Below, one piece after another: positions 12,201-24,768 of a stretch of DNA of 64,000 bases. Under the pieces are notes generated by a model, which saw nothing but the letters and a program-made list of their open reading frames with translations, did not search any database and had not been told where the DNA came from. Source of the DNA: Symsagittifera roscoffensis (Eukaryota; Xenacoelomorpha; Acoela; Convolutidae); contig NC_087064.1 in assembly GCF_963678635.1 (NCBI RefSeq), forward strand, positions 83,695,847 to 83,759,846. Reading direction: 5' to 3'. Both the position numbers and the translations under genes were made by a program. The stretch's first letter is position 1; each line of letters starts with the position of its first letter.

Positions 12201-15200
12201 AGAAACCAAAAAAAAAACTTCTGAAGCACTTTTCGGCGTTGATAAGAAACCAAAAAAAAACAATTCTGCAGAACTAAGCGTCGTTGAATAAGAAAAACTA
12301 CTTTTGAAGCCTTTTGCGGCGTTGATAAGAAACCAAAAAACAAGTATTTCTGAACCACCTTGCGGCGCTGATAAGAAATCGAAAAAAAACTAATTCTGCA
12401 GCACTTCGTGGCGTTGATAAGAAACCAAAAAAATGTAATTCTGAGGCAACTTGAGGCGTTGATAACAAACCAAACAAAAGTACTTCGGCAGAACTAAGCA
12501 GCGTTAATAAAAAAACAAAAAAAAACTCTGAAGCGTTTTCCGGCGCTGATAAGAAACCAAAAACAAGTTTTTCTGATGCGGCAATGAAAAGAAAATCAAA
12601 AAAATTAATTCTGATACACTTTGCGGCGTTGATGAGAAACCAAAAAACGTGATTCTGTGGCACTTTGCGGCGTTTATAAGAAACCAGAAAATAAATAATT
12701 CTGAAGCACTTCGCGGCTTTGGTAAAAAATCAAAAAAAACTAATTTTGAGCCAACTTGCGGCGCTGATAAGAAATCGAAAAAAAATTAATTCTGCAGCAC
12801 TTCCTGGCGTTGATAAGGAACCAAAAAAAAAATTCTGAGGCATTTTGCGGCGTTTGTAAGAAATCAAAAAAAGTAATTACGCACCACTTTGCTGCGTTGA
12901 TAAGGAACCAAAAAAAATCTGCAGCACTTTGCGGCGTTGATAAGAAACCAAAAAAAAATAATTCTGAAGCACTTTTAGGCGTTGATAAGAAACCAAAAAA
13001 AAACATTTCTGCAGAACTAAGCAACGTTGAATAAAAAAAACTAATTTTAAAGCCTTTTGCGGCGTTGATAAGAAACCAAAAAACAAGTATTTTTGAACCA
13101 CCTTGCGGCGTTGATAAGAAACCAAAAAAAATAAATCTGAACCACCTTGCGGCGCTGATAAGAAATCGAAAAAAACTAATTCTGCAGCACTTCGTGGCGT
13201 TGATAAGAAACCAAAAAAATGTAATTCTGAGGCACCTTGAGGCGTTGATAAGAAACCAAACAATAGTACTTCGGCAGAACCAAGCAGCGTTGATAAAAAA
13301 CTAAAAGAAAAAACTCTGAAGTGTTTTCCGGCGCTGATAAGAAACCAAAAACAAGCACTTTACGGCACTTTGCGGCGTTTATAAGAAACCAGAAAATAAA
13401 TAATTCTGAGGCACTTCGCGGCGTTGGTAACAAACCAAAAAAAATAATTTTGAACCAACTTGCGGCGCTGATAAGAAATCGAAAAAAAAAATTTTCTGCA
13501 GCACTCCATGGCAAAAAAATAATTCTGAGGCGCTTTGCGGCGTTTGCCAGAAATGAAAAAAAAGTAATTCTGAAGAACTTAGCAGCGTTGATAAAAAACA
13601 AAGAGGAAGTAATTCTGAAGCGTTTTCCGGCGCTGATGAGAAATCAAAAACAGGTATTTCTGATGCACTTTGCGGAATTAAAAAAGAAAAAGTAATTCTG
13701 CACCACTTTGCGGCGTTGATAAGGAACCAAAAAAATGTAATTCTGAAGCACTTTTTGGCGTTGATAAGAAACCGAAAAACAAGTATTTCTGAAGCACTTT
13801 GCGGCGTTGATAACAAACCAAAAAAGATAATTCTGGAGAACATAGCGTCGTTGATAAAAAAAACAAAAATTTAATTCTGAAGCACTTTGAGGCGTTTATA
13901 ATAAACCAAAAAAAGTAATTCTGCACCACTTTGCGGCGTTGATAACAATACAAAAAAGCAATTCTGCAGCACTTTGCAGCGTTGATAGGAAACCAAAAAA
14001 AGTAAATCTGCAGCACTTTCAGACGTTGAGAAGAAATCAAAAAAAGTTGTTCTGAATAACCTTGCGGCGTTGATAAGAAAGCAAATGAAAATAACTCTGC
14101 AGCACTTTGCGGCGTCGATAAGAAACCAAAAAAAAAAGATTCTGCAGCATTTTGCGACCTTTATAAGAAACCAAAAAAACTTCGCTACGTTGGTAGGAAA
14201 CCACAAAAAAGTAATTATGGGCACTTTGCGAAGCTGATAAGAAACCAAAAAAAGTAATTCTGAATCACTTTGAGGCGTTGATAAGAAACCAAAAAAAAAC
14301 AATTCTGCATCGTTGATAAAAAACCAAAATAAATTAATACTGAAGGCCTTTGCGGCGTTGATAAAAAACCAAATAATAAATTCTGCAGAACATAGCATCG
14401 TTGATAAAAAACCAAAAAAAATAATTCTGAAGCACTTTGTGGCGTTAATAAGAAACCAAAAAAACAATTCTGCAGCACTTTTTGACGTTGATAAGAAACC
14501 AGAGAAGTAATTCTGCAGCACTTTGCAGCGCTGATAAGAAACCAAAAAAGTAATTCTCCAGCATTTTGCGGCGTTGGTAAGAAATCAAAAAGAAGTAAAT
14601 CTTCAGCACTTTGCGGCGTTGATAACAACTGAAAAAAGTACCTCTGCAGAACATAAAAACCAAAATAAAATAATTCTGAAGCATTTTCCGGCGTTGATAA
14701 GGATTCAAAAAACAAGTATTTATGATGCACTTTGCGGCGTTTTTAATAAATCAAAAAAAGTAATTCTGCACCACTTTGCTGCGTTGATGAGAAATAAAAA
14801 AAAAAACATTCTGCAGCAATTTGCGGCGTTGATAGGAAATCATAAAAAATTAATTCTGATACACTTTGGGGCGTTGATAAGAAACCAAAAAAAGTAATTC
14901 TGAACTTTTTGCGGCGTTGATAAGAAACCAAAAAAATTAACTCTGCAGAACATAGCACCGTTGATAGAAAACCAAAAAAAAATAATTCTGAAGCACTTTG
15001 CCGCGTTGATGAGAAACCAAAAAAAAAAAATTCTGCAGCAGTTTTCGGCATTGATAAGAAACCAAAAGGTAACTCTGCAGCACTTTGTGGCGCTGAAAAA
15101 AAGCCAAAAAACTAATTCTCGGGTACTTTGCGGCGTTGGTAATAAATCAATATGAAGTAATTCTGCAGCACTTTGTGGCGTTGATAAAAATAAAAAAAAA

Positions 15201-15731
15201 GTAATTCTGCAGAACTTAGCAGCGTTGATGAAAAACTAAAAGAAAGTATTTCTAAAGCGTTTTCCGGCGCTGATAAGAAACGAAAAACAAGTGTTTCTGA
15301 GGTACTTTGCGGCGCTTAAAAAACAAAAAAAGTAATTCTGCACCACTTTGCTGCGTTGATAAGAAACCAAAAAGGGAATTCTGCAGCTTTTTGCGGCGTT
15401 GATAGTAAACCAAAAAACTAATTCTCCGGTACTTTGCGGCGTTGGTAATAAATCAATAAGAAGTAATTCTGCAGCACTTCATGGCGTTGATAAAATCTAA
15501 AAAAAGTAATTCTGCAGAACTTAGCAGCGTTGATGAAAAACTAAAAGAAAGTAATTCTAAAGCGTTTTCCGGCGCTGATAAGAAACGAAAAACAAGTGTT
15601 TCTGATGCACTTTGCGGCATGAAAAAAAAGTAATTCTGCACCACCTTGCGGCGTTGATAAGGAACCAAAAAAATTTCTGCAGCACCTTGCGACGTTGACA
15701 AGAAACAAAAATAAGTTATTCTGCAGCACTT
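9208..15731 (+). repeat. Long duplicated segment, copy 2
   Basis: Direct copy of 1-6524 at an almost constant offset of 9207 bp. It contains the same ordered variants, the micro-repeat (10152-10220) and the truncated GCACTCCATGGC monomer near 13500. The nearly constant offset means few net length changes, although A-run differences of one base do occur. Part of it (about 14425-15115) recurs again at about 20550-21240, offset about 6125. Confidence 0.9.
10152..10220 (+). repeat. Collapsed micro-repeat, second copy
   Basis: Counterpart of 945-1013: four TAATTCTGAA remnants at a 16-20 bp period without the GCGGCG core. It was carried along in the 9207 bp-spaced duplication, so the collapse is older than that duplication. 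Confidence 0.85.
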
Positions 15732-16535
15732 TGTGGCGTTGATCAGAAACCAAAAAAATGGAATTCTGAAGCACTTTTCGGCGTTGATAAGAAACCATAA
15801 AAAACAATTATGCAGATTTTAGCATCATTGATAAAAAAATTAATTCTGAAGTCCTTTGCGGCGTTGATAAGAAACCGAAAAACAAGTATTTCTGAAGCAC
15901 TTTGCGGCGTTGATAACAAACAAAAAAAGATTCTTGAGAACATAGCATCGTTGATAAAAAAACAAAAATTTAATTCTGGAGCACTTTGCGGGGTTGATAA
16001 AAACCAAAAAAAAAGCAATTCTGCAGCAATTTTCGGCGTTGGTAAGAAATCAAAAAGAAGTAATTCTGCAGCACTTTGCGGCGTTGATAAGAAACCCAAA
16101 AAAAAACAATTCTTATAATAAACCAAAAAAGGCGTTTATAATAAACCAAAAAAAGTAATTATGCACCTATTTGCGGCGCTGATAAGAAACCAAAAAAAGC
16201 AATTCTGCAGCACTGAAAGCAATTCTGAAAAAGTACTTCGGCAGAACTAAGCAGCGTTGATAAAAAACTAAAAGAAAAAACTCTGAAGCGTTTTCCGGCG
16301 CTGATAAGAAACCAAAAACAAGTTTTTCTGATGCACTTTGCGGCAATTAAAAAAAATCAAAAAAAATAATTTCGGCATTGATAAGGAACCAAAATAAGTT
16401 ATTCTGCAGCAATTTCCGGCGTTGATAAGAAACCCAAAAAAGACAAACCTGAAGCACTTTGCTTCGTTTATATTAAACCAAAAAATGAAATTCTGCAGCA
16501 CTTTGCAGCGTTGATAGGAAACCAAAAAAAAAGTA
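15732..16535 (+). repeat. Transition block with truncated monomers
   Basis: Satellite monomers continue, but this block leaves the long copy. It holds a small tandem duplication of TTATAATAAACCAAAAAA (16113-16130 and 16136-16153) and a truncated monomer around 16211 in which GCACTG runs straight into AAAGCAATTCTG. The same truncation recurs near 21836, 25153 and 26834, and ties this block to the 5.6 kb-spaced relatives downstream. Confidence 0.75.
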
Positions 16536-17678
16536 ATTCTGCAGTCCTTTTTGGCGTTGAAGAAAAATCAAAAGAATTAATTCTGAATAATTTTGCGGCG
16601 TTGATAAGAAAGTAAATAAAAATAAGTCTGTAGCACTTTTCGGCGTTGATAAGAAACCAAAAAACGTGATTCTGTGGCACTTTGCGGCGTTTATAAGAAA
16701 CCAGAAAATAAATAATTCTGCAGCACTTCGCGGCGTTGGTAACAAACCAAAAAAAAAAATTTTGAACAAACTTGCGGCGCTGATAAATCGAAAAAAAATT
16801 ATTTCTTCAGCACTACGTGGCAAAAAAATAATTCTGAGGCACTTTGCGGCGTTTGTCAGAAATGAAAAAAAAAGTAATTTTGAAGAACTTAGCAGCGTCG
16901 ATAAAAAAACAAGGAGGAAGTAATTCTGAAGCGTTTTCCGGCGCTGATGAGAAACCAAAAACAAGTATTTTTGATGCACTTTGCGGCATTAAAAAAAAGT
17001 AATTCTGCGGCGTTGATAAGGAACCAAAAAAATGGTTTTCTGAAGCACTTTTTGGCGTTGATAAGAAACCGAAAAACAAGTATTTCTGAAGCACTTTGCG
17101 GCGTTGATAACAAACCAAAAAAGATAATTCTGGAGAACATAGCATCGTTGATAAAAAAAAATTAGTTCTGAAGCACTATTGGGGGTTGATAAGAAACCAA
17201 AAAAAAGCAATTCTGCAGCTATTTGCAGCATTGGTGAGAAATCATAAAAAATTACTTCTGCGGCACTTTGCGGCATTGATAAGAAAACAAAAAAAACAAT
17301 TCTGTAGCACTTTGAGGCGTTTATAATAAACCAAAAAAAGTAATTCTGCACCACTTTGCGGCGTTGATAACAATTCAAAAAAGCAATTCTGCAGCACTTT
17401 GCAGCGTTGATAGGAAACCAAAAAAGTAAATCTGCAGCACTTTTGAAGGTTGAGAAGAAATCAAAAAAAGTTGTTCTGAAAAACTTTGCGGCGTTGATAA
17501 GAAAGCGAATGAAAATAACTCTGCAGCACTTTGCGGCGTCGATAAGAAACCAAAAAAAAAGATTCTGCAGCATTTTGCCGCGTTTATAAGAAACCAAAAA
17601 AACTTCGCTGCGTTGGTAGGAAACCACAAAAAAGTAATTCTGGGCCTTTTGCGACGCTGATAAGAAACCAAAAAAGTA
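16536..17678 (+). repeat. 1.14 kb HOR unit, copy 1
   Basis: Starts at the ATTCTGCAGTCC monomer and ends just before the same monomer recurs at 17679. Landmarks inside are the GTGATTCTGTGG link (16666), a truncated GTGGCA monomer (about 16815), an ACAAGGAGGAAG link before a GCGTTTTCC monomer (about 16911), and GAAGCACTATTGGGGG (about 17168). The next 1148 bp repeat this order. A related unit starts near 22160, offset about 5624. Confidence 0.9.
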
Positions 17679-18826
17679 ATTCTGCAGTCCTTTTTGGCGT
17701 TGAAGAAAAATCAAAAGAATTAATTCTGAATAATTTTGCGGCGTTGATAAGAAAGTAAATAAAAATAAGTCTGTAGCACTTTTCGGCGTTGATAAGAAAC
17801 CAAAAAACGTGATTCTGTGGCATTTTTGCGGCGTTTATAAGAAACCAGAAAATAAATAATTCTGCAGCACTTCGCGGCGTTGGTAACAAACCAAAAAAAA
17901 AAAATTTTGAACAAACTTGCGGCGCTGATAAATCGAAAAAAAATTATTTCTTCAGCACTATGTGGCAAAAAAATAATTCTGAGGCACTTTGCGGCGTTTG
18001 TCAGAAATGAAAAAAAAAGTAATTTTGAAGAACTTAGCAGCGTCGATAAAAAAACAAGGAGGAAGTAATTCTGAAGCGTTTTCCGGCGCTGATGAGAAAC
18101 CAAAAACAAGTATTTTTGATGCACTTTGCGGCATTAAAAAAAAGTAATTCTGCGGCGTTGATAAGGAACCAAAAAAATGGTTTTCTGAAGCACTTTTTGG
18201 CGTTGATAAGAAACCGAAAAACAAGTATTTCTGAAGCACTTTGCGGCGTTGATAACAAACCAAAAAAGATAATTCTGGAGAACATAGCATCGTTGATTAA
18301 AAAAAAATTAGTTCTGAAGCACTATTGGGGGTTGATAAGAAACCAAAAAAAAGCAATTCTGCAGCTATTTGCAGCATTGGTGAGAAATCATAAAAAATTA
18401 CTTCTGCGGCACTTTGCGGCATTGATAAGAAAACAAAAAAAAAACAATTCTGTAGCACTTTGAGGCGTTTATAATAAACCAAAAAAAGTAATTCTGCACC
18501 ACTTTGCGCCGTTGATAACAATTCAAAAAAGCAATTCTGCAGCACTTTGCAGCGTTGATAGGAAACCAAAAAAGTAAATCTGCAGCACTTTTGAAGGTTG
18601 AGAAGAAATCAAAAAAAGTTGTTCTGAAAAACTTTGCGGCGTTGATAAGAAAGCGAATGAAAATAACTCTGCACCACTTTGCGGCGTCGATAAGAAACCA
18701 AAAAAAAAGATTCTGCAGCATTTTGCCGCGTTTATAAGAAACCAAAAAAACTTCGCTGCGTTGGTAGGAAACCACAAAAAAGTAATTCTGGGCCTTTTGC
18801 GACGCTGATAAGAAACCAAAAAAGTA
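17679..18826 (+). repeat. 1.15 kb HOR unit, copy 2
   Basis: Tandem partner of 16536-17678, 1148 bp long. The 5 bp length difference comes from small insertions, for example CATTTTTGC (17821) against CACTTTGC (16679) and longer A-runs. Directly after it, at 18827, sequence related to about 5049 and 14256 in the long left-hand copies follows. Confidence 0.9.
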
Positions 18827-20560
18827 ATTCTGAATCACTTTGAGGCGTTGATAAGAAAACAAAAAAAAACAATTCTGCAGAACTTAGCATCGTTGATAAA
18901 AAACCAAAAAAAATTAATACTGAAGGCCTTTGCGGCGTTGATAAAAAACCAAATAATAAATTCTGCAGAACATAGCATCGTTGATAAAAAACCAAAAAAA
19001 TTAATTCTGAAGCACTTTGTGGCGTTTATAAGAAACCAAAAAAACAATTCTGCAGCACTTTTTGGCGTTGATAAGAAACCAGAGAATTAATTCTGCAGCC
19101 CTTCGCAGCGCTGATAAGAAACCAAAGAAGTAATTCTACAGCATTTCGCGGCGTTGGTAAAAATCAAAAAAAAGTAAATCTTCAGCACTTTGCGGCGTTG
19201 ATAACAACTGAAAAAAAATACCTCTGCAGAACATAAAAACCAAAATAAAATAATTCTGAAGCCTTTTCCGGTGTTGATAAGGATTCAGAAACAGGTATTT
19301 CTGATGCACTTTGCGGCGTTTTTAATAAATAAAAAAAAAACAATTCTGCAGCAATTTGCGGCGTTTAAAGGAAACCATAAAAAATTACTTCTGATACACT
19401 TTGGGGCGTTGATAAGAAACCAAAAAAAAGTAATTCTGAACATTTTGCGGCGTTGATAAGAAACCAAAAAAAGTAACTCTCCCGAACATAGCACCGTTGA
19501 TAGAAAACAAAAAAAAATTAATTCTGAAGCACTTTGCGGCGTTGATGAGAAACCAAAAAAAAAATTTTCTGAAGCAGTTTTCGGCATTGATAAGAAACCA
19601 AAAGGTAATTCTGCAGCTTTTTACGGCGCTGATAAAAAACAAAAAAAAGGAATTCTCCAGCATTTTGCCGCGTTGATAGTAAACCAAAAAAAGTAGTTCT
19701 GATAAATTTTGCGGCGTTGACAGGAAACCAAAAAAAAATAACTTTAAGGCAATTTGCGGCATTTGTCAGAAATCGAAAAAAGTAATTCTTAAGAACTTAG
19801 CAGCGTTGATAAAAAACAAAGAGAAAGTAATTCTGAAGCGTTTCCCGGCGCTGATGAGAAACCAAAAACAAGTATTTCTGATGCACTTTGCGGCATTAAA
19901 AAAAAGTAATTCTGCGGCGTTGATAAGGAACCAAAAAAATTTCTGCAGCACTTTGCGGCAATGACAACAAACAAAAATAAGTTATTCTGCAGCACTTTGT
20001 GGCGTTGATCAGAAACCAAAAAATGGAATTCTGAAGCGCTTTTCGGCGTTGATAAGAAACCATAAAAAACAATTCTGCAGATTTTAGCATCACTGATAAA
20101 AAAAAATTCTGAAGCCCTTTGCGGCGTTGATAAGAAACCGAAAAACAAGTATTTCTGAAACACTTTGCGGCGTTGATAACAAACCAAAAAAATGGTTCTT
20201 GAGAACTTAGCATCGTTGATGAAAAAAACAAAAATTTAATTCTGAAGCACTTTGCGGGGTTGATAAGAAACCAAAAAAAGCAATTCTGCAGCAATTTTCG
20301 GCGTTGGTTGGAAATCGAAAAGAAATATTTCTGCAGCACTTTGCGGCGTTTATAAGAAACCCAAAAAAAACAATTCTGAAGCACTTTGAGGCGTTTATAA
20401 TATACCAAAAAAAATAATTCTGCACCTTTTTGCGGCGTTGATAAGAAACAAAAAAAGCGATTCTGCAGCACTTTGCAGCTTTGATAGGAAACCAAAAAAA
20501 GTAATTCTGCAGCATATTGGGACGTTGAGAAGAAATCAAAAAAAAGTAATTCTGAAGCAC
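18827..20560 (+). repeat. Segment shared with 29345-31107
   Basis: Begins with the ATTCTGAATCAC monomer also found at 24346 and 29345. The copy at 29345-31107 keeps the order of variants, including GCGGCAATGACAACAAAC (about 19955 and 30523). The offset drifts from about 10,518 to 10,566 bp, so insertions and deletions have accumulated. It is older than the 1.6 kb and 9.2 kb-spaced copies. Confidence 0.75.
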
Positions 20561-21240
20561 TTTGTGGCGTTAATAAGAAACCAAAAAAAAACAATTCTGC
20601 AGCACTTTTTGACGTTGATAAGAAACCAGAGAAGTATTTCTGCAGCACTTTGCAGCGCTGAATAGAAACCAAAAAAGTAATTCTCCAGCATTTTGCGGCG
20701 TTGGTAAGAAATCAAAAAGAAGTAAATCTTCAGCACTTTGCGGCGTTGATAACAACTGAAAAAAGTACCTCTGCAGAACAAAAAAACCAAAATAAAATAA
20801 TTCTGAAGCATTTTCCGGCGTTGATAAGGATTCAAAAACAAGTATTTTTGATGCACTTTGCGGCGTTTTTAATAAATCAAAAAAAGTAATTCTGCACCAC
20901 TTTGCTGCGTTGATGAGAAATAAAAAAAACTATTCTGCAGCAATTTGCGGCGTTGATAGGAAACCATAAAAAATTACTTCTGATACACTTTGGGGCGTTG
21001 ATAAGAAACCAAAAAAAGTAATTCTGAACTTTTTATGGCGTTGATAAGAAACCAAAAAAATTAACTCTGCAGAATGTAGCACCGTTGATAGAAAACCAAA
21101 AAAAAAAAAATTCTGAAGCACTTTGCGGCGTTGATGTGAAACCAAAAAAAAAAATTCTGCAGCAGTTTTCGGCATTGATAAAAAACAAAAAGGTAATTCT
21201 GCAGCACTTTGCGGCGCTGATAAAAAACCAAAAATCTAAT
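20550..21240 (+). repeat. Third relative of the left-hand segment (matches 14425-15115)
   Basis: Monomer order and variants match 14425-15115, and so also about 5218-5908, at an offset near 6125 bp. Shared landmarks are the CCAGAGAAG link, the GAACATAAAAACC-like short monomer (here GAACAAAAAAACC, near 20776) and the CACTTTGGGGCG monomer (about 20985). This links the left third of the window to the 16-31 kb domain. Confidence 0.75.
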
Positions 21241-21837
21241 TCTCCGGTACTTTGTGGCGTTGATAAAAATTTAAAAAAAAGTAATTCTGCAGAACTTAGC
21301 AGCGTTGACGAAAAACTAAAAGAAAGTAATTCTAAAGCGTTTTCCGGCGCTGATAAGAAACGAAAAACAAGTGTTTCTGAGATACTTTGCGGCGCTTAAA
21401 AAAACAAAAAAAGTAATTCGGCACCACTTGAAAGCGTTGATGCTGCGTTGATAAGAAACCAAAAAGGGAATTCTGCAGCTTTTTGCGGCGTTGATAGTAA
21501 ACCAAAAAACTAATTCTCCGGTACTTTGCGGCGTTGGTAATAAATCAACAAGAAGCAATTCTGCAGCACTTCATGGCGTTGATAAAAACTAAAAAAAGTA
21601 ATTCTGCAGAACTTAACAGCGTTGATGAAAAACTAAAAGAAAGTAATTCTAAAGCGTTTTCCGGCGCTGATAAGAAACCGAAAAACAAGTATTTCTGAAG
21701 CACTTTGCGGGGTTGATAAGAAACCAAAAAAAAAAACAATTCTGAAGCACTTGGAGGCGTTTATAATAAACCAAAAAAAGTAATTCTGCACCTTTTTGCG
21801 GCGTTGATAAGAAACCAAAAAAAGCAATTCTGCAGCA

Positions 21838-24727
21838 CTGAAAGCAATTCTGAAAAAGTACTTCGGCAGAACTAAGCAGCGTTGATAAAAAACTAAAAGA
21901 AAAAACTCTGAAGCGTTTTCCGGCGCTGATAAGAAACCAAAAACAAGTTTTTCTGATGCACTTTGCGGCAATTGAAAAAAATCAAAAAAAAAAATTTCGG
22001 CGTTGATAAGGAACCAAAATAAGTTATTCTGCAGCATTTTCCGGCGTTGATAAGAAACCCAAAAAAGACAAACCTGAAGCACTTTGCTTCGTTTATATTA
22101 AACCAAAAAAAGTAATTCTGCAGCACTTTGCGGCGTTGATAGGAAACCAAAAAAAAATTAATTCTGCAGTCCTTTTTGGCGTTGAAGAAAAACCAAAAAA
22201 TTAATTCTGAATAATTTTGCGGCGTTGATAAGAAAGTAAATAAAAAAAGGTCTGTAGCACTTTTCGGCGTTGATAAGAAACCAAAAAACGTGATTCTGTG
22301 GCACTTTGCGGCGTTTATAAGAAACCAGAAAATAAATAATTCTGAAGCACTTCGCGGCGTTGGTAACAAACCAAAAAAAATAATTTTGAACCAACTTGCG
22401 GCACTGATAAATCGAAAAAAAATTATTTCTACAGCACTCTGTGGCAAAAAAATAATTCTGAGGCACTTTGCGGCGTTTGTCAGAAATGAAAAAAAAAGTA
22501 ATTTTGAAGAACTTAGCAGCGTCGATAAAAAAACAAGGAGGAAGTAATTCTGAAGCGTTTTCCGGCGCTGATGAGAAACCAAAAACAAGTATTTTTGATG
22601 CACTTTGCGGCATTAAAAAAAAGTAATTCTGCGGCGTTGATAAGGAACCAAAAAAATGTATTTCTGAAGCACTTTTTGGCGTTGATAAGAAACCGAAAAA
22701 CAAGTATTTCTGAAGCACTTTGCGGCGTTGATAACAAACCAAAAAAGATAATTCTGGAGAACATAGCATCGTTGATTAAAAAAAAATTAATTCTGAAGCA
22801 CTATAGGGGGTTGATAAGAAACCAAAAAAAAGCAATTCTGCAGCTATTTGCGGCATTGGTGAGAAATCATAAAGAATTAATTCTGCGGCACTTTGCGGCA
22901 TTGATAAGAAAACAAAAAAAAAATTCTGTAGCACTTTGAGGCGTTTATAATAAACCAAAAAAAGTAATTCTGCACCACTTTGCGGCGTTGATAACAATTC
23001 AAAAAAGCAATTCTGCAGCACTTTGCAGCGTTGATAGGAAACCAAAAAAGTAAATCTGCAGCACTTTTGAAGGTTGAGAAGAAATCAAAAAAAGTTGTTC
23101 TGAAAAACTTTGCGGCGTTGATAAGAAAGCGAATGAAAATAACTCTGCAGCACTTTGCGGCGTCGATAAGAAACCAAAAAAAAAGATTCTGCAGCATTTT
23201 GCGGCGTTTATAAGAAACCAAAAAAAACTTCGCTGCGTTGGTAGGAAACCACAAAAAAGTATTTCTGGGCCTTTTGCGACGCTGATAAGAAACCAAAAAA
23301 GTAATTCTGAATCACTTTGCGGCGTCGATAAGAAATCAAAAAAAAAGATTCTGCAGCATTTTGCGGCGTTTATAAGAAACCAAAAAAAACTTCGCGGCGT
23401 TGGTAACAAACCAAAAAAAAATAATTTTGAACCAACTTGCGGCGCTGATAAATCGAAAAAAAATTATTTCTACAGCACTCTGTGGCTAAAAAATAATTCT
23501 GAGGCACTTTGCGGCGTTTGTCAGAAATAAAAAAAGTAATTTTGAAAAACTTAGCAGCGTCGATGAAAAAACAAGGAGGAAGTAATTCTGAAGCGTTTTC
23601 CGGCGCTGATGAGAAACCAAAAACAAGTATTTTTGATGCACTTTGCGGCATTAAAAAAAAGTAATTCTGCGGCGTTTATAAGGAACCAAAAAAATGTAAT
23701 TCTGAAGCACTTTTTGGCGTTGATAAGAAACCAAAAAACAAGTATTTCTGAAGCACTTTGCGGCGTTGATAACAAACCAAAAAAGATAATTCTGGAGGAC
23801 ATAGCATCGTTGATAAAAAAAAATTAATTCTGAAGCACTATAGGGGGTTGATAAGAAACCAAAAAAAGCAATTCTGCAGCTATTTGCGGCATTGGTGAGA
23901 AATCATTAAGAATTACTTCTGCGGCACTTTGCGGCGTTGATAAGAAAACAAAAAAAAAACAATTCTGTAGCACTTTGAGGCGTTTATAATAAACCAAAAA
24001 AGTAATTCTGCACCACTTTGCGGCGTTGATAACAATTCAAAAAAGCAATTCTGCAGCACTTTGCAGCGTTGATAGGGAACCAAAAAAAGTAAAATCTGCA
24101 GCACTTTTGGACGTTGAGAAGAAATCAAAAAAAGTTGTTCTGAAAAACTTTGCGGCGTTGATAAGAAAGCGAATGAAAATAACTCTGCAGCACTTTGCGG
24201 CGTCGATAAGAAATCAAAAAAAAAGATTCTGCAGCATTTTGCGGCGTTTATAAGAAACCAAAAAAAAACTTTGCTGCGTTGGTAGGAAACCACAAAAAAG
24301 TAATTCTGGGCCTTTTGCGACGCTGATAAGAAACCAAAAAAAGTAATTCTGAATCACTTTGAGGCGTTGATAAGAAAACTAAAAAAAAACAATTCTGCAG
24401 AACTTAGCATCGTTGATAAAAAACCAAAATAAATTAATACTGAAGGCCTTTGCGGCGTTGATAAAAAACCAAATAATAAATTTTGCAGAACATAGCATCG
24501 TTGATAAAAAACCAAAAAAATTAATTCTGAAGCACTTTGTGGCGTTTATAAGAAACCAAAAAAAAAACAATTCTGCAGCACTTTTTGGCGTTGATAAGAA
24601 ACCAGAGAAGTAATTCTGCAGCACTTTGCAGCGCTGATAAGAAACCAAAAAAGTAATTCTCCAGCATTTTGCGGCGTTGTCAAGAAATCGAAAAGAAGTA
24701 AATCTTCAGCACTTTGCGGCGTTGATA
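21838..24727 (+). repeat. 2.9 kb segment, copy 1 (partner 26837-29727)
   Basis: Direct duplicate at an offset of 4999-5002 bp. Anchors are GTGATTCTGTGG at 22290 and 27289, and a short monomer series after TTCGCGGCG near 23391 and 28391. Both copies contain the same internal 5' and 3' joins, so the composite structure existed before it was copied. The match ends inside a monomer, where GATAAAAACTAAAAA faces GATAACAACTGAAAA. Confidence 0.85.
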
Positions 24728-24768
24728 AAAACTAAAAAAAGTAATTCTGCAGAACTTAACAGCGTTGA

